Translations under genes and position numbers: made by a program
Notes under the pieces: generated by a model
The model's database searches: none
Told to the model about the DNA's origin: nothing
What the model saw: only the letters and a program-made list of their open reading frames with translations
Shown: piece by piece, positions 25,001 to 29,124 of the stretch
How the letters are laid out: every line of letters starts with the position of its first letter
Position numbering within the stretch: the first letter of the stretch is position 1
Assembly: GCA_025363505.1 (NCBI GenBank)
Contig: JANYDV010000270.1
Location: 1-29,124 of the forward strand
Direction: 5' to 3'
DNA length: 29,124 nt
Origin: Bacteroidota bacterium
GTDB lineage: Bacteria; Bacteroidota; Ignavibacteria; Palsa-1295

Positions 25001-25298
25001 CTTCATGATACTCGGGTGTCCAACCATAACGCTTGCCGATGATGCCTATAAAATATGGTCGGCACCGATCAATTTCTTCAAGGCACGTTCGGATAATTCG
25101 CCCAAGCCGTTGTTGCTCCTCCGTCAGCCCCCATCGCAAATCAACTTCGGTAAATGAGATACCGCGCGAACGACAAAGGGCTCGAAGCTCAGGGAAAACT
25201 TTTTTTATGAGGTACTCACGCTCCTCTTGCAAGTCACGAAATGTGCTTGAGATAAAAAGACGAAGTTCAGCTTTAGGTGTGACGAGTTGTAATCCCAT
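22095..25298 (-). CDS. DUF4062 / STAND NTPase / TPR protein, NPHP3/TEP1-like architecture
   Basis: A 1067-residue protein. N-terminal DUF4062 domain (about 11-92): RLFISSTFRDLQEEREYL, EVDLRWGLTEEQ and GIIGKRYGW, the same pattern as the N-terminal parts of eukaryotic nephrocystin-3 and telomerase-associated TEP1. Then a STAND/AAA_16-type NTPase: Walker A AAESGMGKSAL (248-258), Walker B LLLIALDSIDQF (338-349) and sensor KLIISCRDG (368-376). From about residue 640 to the end there is a long TPR superhelix with repeats such as GDYETAFSQFQ, GEYDLALQHY and GEFEKAMDCF. DUF4062 has a TIR-like fold and is found in several bacterial defence-type STAND proteins; a ligand-triggered switch is likely but its effector output is unknown. 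It has its own divergent promoter and no neighbour on its strand. Confidence 0.9.
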   Translation of the reverse strand: MGLQLVTPKAELRLFISSTFRDLQEEREYLIKKVFPELRALCRSRGISFTEVDLRWGLTEEQQRLGRIIRTCLEEIDRCRPYFIGIIGKRYGWTPEYHEVAMDPDIQDRYPWIESLTLDGGSLLEMEFTHGALNDDGGQAYFYRRKEEHGAVDNPERLEQLVEKIIATGRPLHNFDTPEQLGEAVRADLLEIIESTWPANAVPSVLEREKLAHNAFAHSRRRAYIANPEYLIHFNQWLSARSSPLVIAAESGMGKSALIAWLVSEYLRKNPQGFVIEHYVGASDDSTDHIGFMRRVIGEIKERYSLQDTIPNDTEELERVFPEWLARVGEVVGFENDLLLIALDSIDQFQTHSRSLSWLGSTFPIKIKLIISCRDGETLDRLSTRQWETLTLRTLKEREREAIVARYLAEYHKSLPPSLLLKIGKDEKASSPLFLRTLSEELRLYGDHESLVEVADNYLKVENLDQLFVRTLERMENDYGTNIVRVVTMALALSRAGLAETHLLGASGVARVELSMLLHALDYHLLRTNGRINFFHKYLQRAVESRYLSDADVKLETHRSLSEYFIHEFQQIPLTLESGIDTTVIREMLYQLSKAKQQEKLREALLSPLVLQTMFQGETEYEFLHYWKSLGDQDIALLYEQTAAGSSPIYALTLARLYRTVGAWSATEKKLEEVVATGSEDDTLIALGALGDLRMLRGKPALALEAYQQKHRLALERSDEDASAAALGGIGAILLERGDYETAFSQFQAMLKLCQKQNDRRGVIRAQIKIGQIYLNKGEYDLALQHYRSAMQWLETTGDRRETSFVLGQIGLVYWNIGEFEKAMDCFNKEMQNAEDIGDSHAYAMAEGKIGLVELDRGDLDHAFQCFKQYYELSAALGYSRGIGFAIGDTGIVHLRKQEFTQALALFQKAYAIHHDIDFPFGKALWLRWKAETVVEGIIEAQLFSQHQLESAKEWISQSIEIARNDGNKDSLFDATVILARIYYLLGDEKNAVDLFTTLLSETKEDVKQAELHFQLWKLFFKTHQRKDDYPSPESLVAHKAQARILYQALSDKTKKYHYTSRLAELQ

Positions 25299-25336
25299 TG
25301 AGGGGAGTAGTGAGTGTTCGATAATACTACAAGATA

Positions 25337-25365
25337 CAAATATACCGCCAACGGCACATAGTCAA
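25337..25365 (-). promoter_or_regulatory. Bacteroidetes-type promoter of the DUF4062-STAND gene
   Basis: On the minus strand TTG (25365-25363), an 18-nt spacer and TATATTTG (25344-25337) fit the consensus, 38 nt before the ATG at 25298. The gene is thus separately expressed. Confidence 0.6.
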
Positions 25366-25418
25366 CACGTATATGACAATAATGGAACCTTGACTGTCCA
25401 AACGAAGTTTTATCGCTC

Positions 25419-25434
25419 CCCTATAAGCATAGGG
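25419..25434. repeat. Short inverted repeat just upstream of the tRNA gene
   Basis: CCCTAT-aagc-ATAGGG is a perfect 6-bp inverted repeat ending 22 nt before the tRNA. It may be an operator or a processing hairpin; no function can be assigned. Confidence 0.35.
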
Positions 25435-25456
25435 TAATTGGAGAAAAATTTAGGAT

Positions 25457-25529
25457 CGCGGGGTGGAGCAGTTGGTAGCTCGTCGGGCTCATAACCCGAA
25501 GGCCGTAGGTTCAAGTCCTGCCCCCGCTA
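25457..25529 (+). tRNA. Initiator tRNA-fMet (CAU)
   Basis: A complete 73-nt cloverleaf with anticodon CAT at positions 34-36. Initiator hallmarks are present: no Watson-Crick pair at 1:72 (C1 opposite T72), the A11:T24 pair in the D stem, and three consecutive G:C pairs in the anticodon stem (G29-31 with C39-41). All four stems form, with a G-T wobble in the T stem. The 3' CCA is not encoded (the sequence continues C-A-A), so it must be added after transcription. E. coli initiators have C1 opposite A72; T72 is a variant that should still block elongator use. It stands alone between a minus-strand gene start and a terminator. Confidence 0.96.
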
Positions 25530-25534
25530 CAAAT

Positions 25535-25573
25535 AAAAACACAATCGTATAACTACGGTTGTGTTTTTCTATT
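25535..25573. terminator. Bidirectional Rho-independent terminator after the tRNA
   Basis: AAAAACACAATCGTA (25535-25549) pairs with TACGGTTGTGTTTTT (25554-25568, one G-U) around a 4-nt loop. A and T runs flank both sides, so it can stop the tRNA transcript on the plus strand and the GNAT transcript on the minus strand. Confidence 0.88.
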
Positions 25574-25659
25574 TTTATGAGTCGATCATAAACAATCTCT
25601 CTCTAAGATACCCTCTCAATAGGCAGAAAAGCTAATGATTACATCGATTCAGATTTTCA

Positions 25660-26168
25660 CTATAACTCCAAAACATATTTCTGCTCTGTCACTTCTTTTC
25701 CGAAAGTGAATGAGACTTTTTCTTCTGCCAGTATAAAGCCGGATCGCGTATATAAATTCGTTGCAGCCGAGAGTTCTTTCGTTGTCCACAGATAAGATTG
25801 TTTATAACCAAACTCGTGGAGCGTCTCAATATAAAGATCCATTAGTTTCTTGCCAAGTCCAATACCACGGAATGCTCTTTCGATATAAAAGTATGGCAGT
25901 TGGGCAGACGTACCTCTATCAATCAACAAGAGAAATCCGATGATAGAGTCGTGATATTCACACACCCACACCCGATTTTTTAGGGGATTAAATTGTAAAA
26001 AAATTCGTGCAAGCCTGCGCCAACATAGGACTCGAATTCGACGCCATAATCATTCTCATCTTTGTAGAGAACACCGTGTCGATAAATAACCCAACCAATG
26101 TCACCGGGGCGCAAGTCGGTACGTATTGTTATTGTGTCGAGCGTAGGTGTATTTAGTTGTTCGCTCAT
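25660..26168 (-). pseudogene. GNAT-family N-acetyltransferase, split by a single-base frameshift
   Basis: Two minus-strand frames meet end to end and together form one GNAT protein. The upstream part (ATG at 26168) reads ITIRTDLRPGDIGWVIYRHGVLY and YVGAGLHEFFYNLIP and then hits TAA at 25980. Inserting one base in the C run (ATCCCCTAA on the minus strand, about 25980-25988) gives LKNRVWVCEYHDSIIGF and the rest of the domain: acetyl-CoA site FRGIGLGKKLMDLYI, YLWTTKELSAATNLYTRSGF and a family-like end KYVLEL. The repaired protein of about 169 residues matches the acetyltransferase domain often fused to MarR regulators, here without MarR. One C is missing relative to an open gene. True decay or a homopolymer error are the main readings. 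It starts 28 nt after the PorQ-like stop codon, probably in the same transcript. Confidence 0.83.
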
Positions 26169-26196
26169 CGTGGAGTCAAACTCGGGTACGAACAGA

Positions 26197-27231
26197 TTAG
26201 AATATATATTCTGCGCCAAGGCGATGGACATCAGGTAATACAGGTCCCATAGCGCTTAAGGCATAATCAAAATGTAGCTTTTGGAAATTTAATCCGAGTC
26301 CAAAGGAGAACCCACCTAGCCCCAAGCCCTCGGGTATTTTCAGATCGCGGCGCTTTTGGTTTTCATACCCAAAACGAAGTCGAATAACTTTACTAACCGT
26401 AAATTCGCCACCAAGCGAAAAATCATTTAATGCGTAAAAGAAATTTCTTCCTTCTCGGTCACGGCTCAAATTTCTAAATGCCAGGTGGAGTGTCAGTGGT
26501 AAACGCTCCAATTTTTTCGAAAGTCCTAACTGTAAGTTGAATGGAAGATTTTCTTTAATACCGGCATAATTTGAAAGCTGTGTACCAATATTCAATGCCG
26601 AAAGTCCAATGGTTAATAAGATTGGCTTGCTTTCATAAAATACTCCCAAATCAGCGGCAATACCCGAAGCACTGTAAGTGCCTGATGCCAAAGATGAAGT
26701 AATATATTTCACGGCGATTCCGTAATGAATCGGTTGTTCTGGAATCACACTCGAAAATGCCAAAGAAATAGCCGCATCGCCGGCAGAAAAGTTTTGCGTC
26801 GGTTGTCCTACATTATCGGCACCCTGAAATGAACCCCAGTCATTATATATTACCCCAATTCCGATCCAACTATCTGAGCCGAGTATTTCCGGCGCGGGTT
26901 GGCTATAAGCAACATAGCCTTGATTAAGATCAAGCGCGAGCTTTGTAAAACCAAATGCTATCAGCGAGCCGGGTGCATTGCTGTCACGTTTGATTTGTGT
27001 CGAAAGACAAGCAGGATTTGAGAAGATCGTCGTGGGATCGTCCTTCATTGCAACAAAACTATTCCCTAATGCCGCAGCACGCGCACTGGGTGGTACTGAC
27101 AAGACCTGAAAGACTTGCGCCCTGCCCGAATGTCCTTCCGAGCCAATAGTCGTTCCATTTTGGGCATAGGTTGCAGTTGTAACACCTATACACGCGAGGA
27201 TAAGAATCAATTTTTGAGCGAACAAAGACAT
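26197..27231 (-). CDS. PorV/PorQ-family outer-membrane beta-barrel protein, T9SS-like
   Basis: A 344-residue exported protein with a signal peptide (LILILACIGVTTATYAQ, about 8-24) and alternating hydrophobic strands expected of a FadL-like outer-membrane barrel. The N-terminal segment FQVLSVPPSARAAALGNSFVAMKDDPTTIFSNPACLS (about 42-78) is the mark of the PorV/PorQ family, and RLRFGYENQKRRDLKIPEG followed by a final barrel strand ending in F at the C-terminus is typical of PorQ-like members. PorV and PorQ work with the type IX secretion attachment complex in Bacteroidota, but the wider family includes proteins with no known secretion role. It lies upstream of the frameshifted GNAT gene on the same strand and is divergent from the thioredoxin gene. 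No exact promoter match was found upstream. Confidence 0.82.
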   Translation of the reverse strand: MSLFAQKLILILACIGVTTATYAQNGTTIGSEGHSGRAQVFQVLSVPPSARAAALGNSFVAMKDDPTTIFSNPACLSTQIKRDSNAPGSLIAFGFTKLALDLNQGYVAYSQPAPEILGSDSWIGIGVIYNDWGSFQGADNVGQPTQNFSAGDAAISLAFSSVIPEQPIHYGIAVKYITSSLASGTYSASGIAADLGVFYESKPILLTIGLSALNIGTQLSNYAGIKENLPFNLQLGLSKKLERLPLTLHLAFRNLSRDREGRNFFYALNDFSLGGEFTVSKVIRLRFGYENQKRRDLKIPEGLGLGGFSFGLGLNFQKLHFDYALSAMGPVLPDVHRLGAEYIF

Positions 27232-27378
27232 ACGTTAGCTTAATTATCACAATTATCAGCAAATACTACATTCACTTTGCTCAGGGAGTTCACTTTCTAT
27301 TGGTCAAATCGGTATCCACTGCGTGATAGCACCAAAAAGAGTAAAATTTTGTAGTATAAACTGAAAGGAATTCCAACA
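27232..27378. promoter_or_regulatory. 147-nt divergent intergenic region
   Basis: It separates the PorQ-like gene (minus) from the TlpA-like gene (plus), so it should hold two opposed promoters. Only near matches to TAnnTTTG are visible on either strand. A good ribosome binding site, AAAGGA at 27364-27369, precedes the plus-strand ATG by 9 nt. Confidence 0.5.
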
Positions 27379-27912
27379 ATGGCAAACAAACGCTCAATAG
27401 CAGTTCTCGTTGTGTTCATCCTTGCCGGGGTGAGTATTTTTCTATTTGCACGCCCAAAAACTGTCGATTTGCACAATGAATTGGTTGATCAAACCCATCT
27501 GGCTCCGGAAGTTTCCTTACCGGATATTAATGGTAACACCGTTAAGCTATCAGACTATAAAGGGAAAGTTGTCGTTCTAAACTTTTGGGCAACGTGGTGT
27601 GGACCGTGCAAAAAAGAAATTCCGGACTTTATCGAACTTCAGAACCTCTATGGTAAGGACGGCTTACAATTCATAGGCGTAGCGATTGACCAAGAAGGTA
27701 TTTCAGTAATCAAACCTTTTTCAGAAAAATTACAGATCAACTACCCTACGCTCATCGGCAACGATGAAGTATTCGCAAAGTTTGGAGGACGCGATGCAAT
27801 ACCGGTGACAATATTGATTGATAAAAAAGGAGTGATTAAAACGACCTATATCGGTATGCGAAAGAAAGAAGCACTCGAAGAAATGGTATTAGCCCTAATG
27901 AAAGAGAAATAA
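27379..27912 (+). CDS. Membrane-anchored TlpA/ResA-like thiol-disulfide oxidoreductase
   Basis: A 177-residue thioredoxin-fold protein anchored by an N-terminal helix (about 7-24) with the catalytic domain in the periplasm. The AhpC/TSA-TlpA pattern is clear: APEVSLPDINGNTVKLSDYKGKVVVLNFWATWCGPC, with active-site Cys74 and Cys77, and the cis-proline in AIPVTILID (Pro142). Such proteins reduce or shuffle disulfides, often for cytochrome c maturation or envelope folding. The specific client is unknown; no ccm gene lies in the window. The start is supported by AAAGGA 9 nt upstream. Confidence 0.93.
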   Translation: MANKRSIAVLVVFILAGVSIFLFARPKTVDLHNELVDQTHLAPEVSLPDINGNTVKLSDYKGKVVVLNFWATWCGPCKKEIPDFIELQNLYGKDGLQFIGVAIDQEGISVIKPFSEKLQINYPTLIGNDEVFAKFGGRDAIPVTILIDKKGVIKTTYIGMRKKEALEEMVLALMKEK

Positions 27913-27955
27913 GAAATAATAGCTTCCGTATACTCACCTATCGATAAAGATTTTA

Positions 27956-29124
27956 ATGAACAATTTTTTTATACGTTCGCTCGACCGGTTGTCGCAAGCC
28001 ATTCGTGGCAACCGTTGGCGACGCTCGAAAGTCGTTCGCTTTGCTATTGGCATTGGTCTGACGTTGATTCTTGCTGTTCTCTTCCCCCAAGCCCAATCAC
28101 CTCAGAGCGTAACCGGCTACTCGGTGGGGGCGCTCTGGACTAGTGCAGATGTTATCGCACCATTCAATTTCCGATTACTAAAAGACCCGACAAAATATCG
28201 CAACGAAATTTCTAAAGCTCTTGAAAATTATTACCCGGTGTTCCTGGTTGATACTTCGGCAAAGCGTCGCACGATAGATTTATTACTCTCGGTATTTACT
28301 AAGTTTAGTGCACCCGAGGACACCAACCAAATTTCACAAGATTCACTGAAGCGAATTCTAAAGAAAAGTGATCTTTCTGATGACGAACTTAGCACACTCT
28401 CCTCATACATTTCAGAGCAAAGACCATTAACGGCAAAAGAATCCAATAATGCCTTTGACCGTATGATTACCCCCGTTGGTAAGCTTTATGACAAAGAATA
28501 TTTTTACAATAGTATTCCATCAGAATACCAAGCCGCCGAGCGTAAGATAGCCATTCGCAAACGCGCGAATACCGAGGAGATCACTACCGTCGGCGACCTG
28601 CTTTCACGCGAAACAGCAAAGAATAAATTAATCGAGTCGCTTGAAAAATCACTTCGAGCAAATACTACGATTCGCAATGCGGTAATCAAACTTGTCTCAT
28701 CGGTACTTATTCCGAATATTGCATACGATCAAGATGCATCAGAGCAATCAAGAAAAATTATCCTCACTCGAATCCCTAAAACTGAGGGTGTGGTACTCGA
28801 AGGACAAAAGATCATTGGCAAAGGAGAAATCATCACTCCGGAAGCGAAAGCGACTCTCGAAAGCTTAGCTGAAGCACGTATCGAGCAAGGCGGCACCGCA
28901 GCACTTGTCGGAAGAGCTTTGGGTACAATAGGTCACGTATTTATTATTGTGTCACTGTTCGTTTTGTATCTGAAATTTATTCGCCGAAAAATATATAAAG
29001 ACAACGGACAAATTCTGTTGATTTCGCTTATTCTTATTTTCCCTGCTTTGCTTGCTTATGGTTCGGTACTGATTCACACCTCATTTCCACTTGAGTATCT
29101 CATTCTCATTCCGGTTTCGTCAAT
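27956..29124 (+). CDS. 7TM-HD family membrane protein (PgpH/YqfF-like), 3' truncated by window end
   Basis: An open frame from ATG 27956 runs to the window edge without a stop (389 full codons). After a cytoplasmic basic segment comes a membrane helix (about residues 27-45), then GYSVGALWTSADVIAPFNFRLLKD, the conserved start of the extracellular 7TMR-HDED domain (about 55-300), then further membrane helices (for example VFIIVSLFVLYLKF and ILLISLILIFPALLAYGSVL). This is the N-terminal half of the 7TM receptor with intracellular HD hydrolase family; PgpH of this family degrades cyclic di-AMP. The HD domain itself lies outside the window, so activity cannot be checked. It starts 43 nt after the TlpA-like gene on the same strand. 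Confidence 0.9.
   Translation, partial: MNNFFIRSLDRLSQAIRGNRWRRSKVVRFAIGIGLTLILAVLFPQAQSPQSVTGYSVGALWTSADVIAPFNFRLLKDPTKYRNEISKALENYYPVFLVDTSAKRRTIDLLLSVFTKFSAPEDTNQISQDSLKRILKKSDLSDDELSTLSSYISEQRPLTAKESNNAFDRMITPVGKLYDKEYFYNSIPSEYQAAERKIAIRKRANTEEITTVGDLLSRETAKNKLIESLEKSLRANTTIRNAVIKLVSSVLIPNIAYDQDASEQSRKIILTRIPKTEGVVLEGQKIIGKGEIITPEAKATLESLAEARIEQGGTAALVGRALGTIGHVFIIVSLFVLYLKFIRRKIYKDNGQILLISLILIFPALLAYGSVLIHTSFPLEYLILIPVSS

Noticed and set aside
25980..26231. Separate 83-residue gene next to a separate 103-residue acetyltransferase
   Set aside because: Both parts align in order with a single GNAT family; they are halves of one frameshifted gene, and the first 21 residues lie inside the PorQ-like gene.

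Overview
The window looks like a chromosomal segment from a member of the Bacteroidota/Chlorobi-Ignavibacteria (FCB) lineage, possibly a Kapabacteria-like organism. This placement is inference. It rests on promoters that fit the Bacteroidetes-type pattern TTG - about 20 nt - TAnnTTTG, on outer-membrane proteins resembling type IX secretion components (a PorE-like PD40/OmpA protein and a PorQ/PorV-like barrel), and on an ECF sigma factor of the kind common in that group. No insertion sequence, phage gene, CRISPR array or rRNA was seen.

Layout. (1) 66-3297, plus strand: rsmA (16S rRNA dimethyltransferase), a PAP2-type membrane phosphatase and a GlcD-like FAD oxidase. (2) 3298-4450: a 437-nt non-coding stretch with a promoter, a DnaA box and a structured leader, then an ECF sigma factor closed by a strong terminator. 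(3) 4492-6352: a PorE-like PD40/OmpA protein with its own terminator. (4) 6383-10952: dnaB, a Rid-family protein, an acyl-CoA dehydrogenase, a small membrane protein and anmK, tightly packed. (5) 10953-12884: dnaA with a regulatory leader and a terminator. (6) 12926-14716: rsgA and an FKBP-type lipoprotein. (7) 14752-22086: a frameshifted DUF4239 membrane gene, then a 1106-residue zinc ribbon/class III cyclase/AAA/TPR protein, an acetoacetate-decarboxylase-like protein and a large FAD amine-oxidase-like protein, all co-directional. (8) 22095-25298, minus strand: a 1067-residue DUF4062-NTPase-TPR STAND protein related in architecture to eukaryotic NPHP3/TEP1, converging on the previous block with 8 nt between stop codons. 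(9) 25457-25573: initiator tRNA-fMet and terminator. (10) 25660-27231, minus strand: a frameshifted GNAT acetyltransferase and a PorQ/PorV-like barrel. (11) 27379 to the edge, plus strand: a TlpA-like thioredoxin and a 7TM-HD (PgpH/YqfF-like) protein cut by the window end.

How the genes fit together. The replication genes dnaA and dnaB and the sigma-factor gene each carry one exact DnaA box (TTATCCACA) upstream, which suggests a small DnaA-responsive set. Ribosome assembly (rsmA, rsgA), initiator tRNA and replication initiation are co-located as housekeeping functions. The accessory-looking part is 14801-25298: two very large STAND-type NTPases with TPR arrays, one carrying a nucleotide cyclase, flank an ADC-like/FAD-oxidoreductase pair. 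This is the best candidate for an undescribed functional unit, but nothing in the sequence proves that the parts act together. Two genes (DUF4239 and GNAT) each carry a single-base frameshift that splits an otherwise recognisable family, so either assembly errors or gene decay should be considered.
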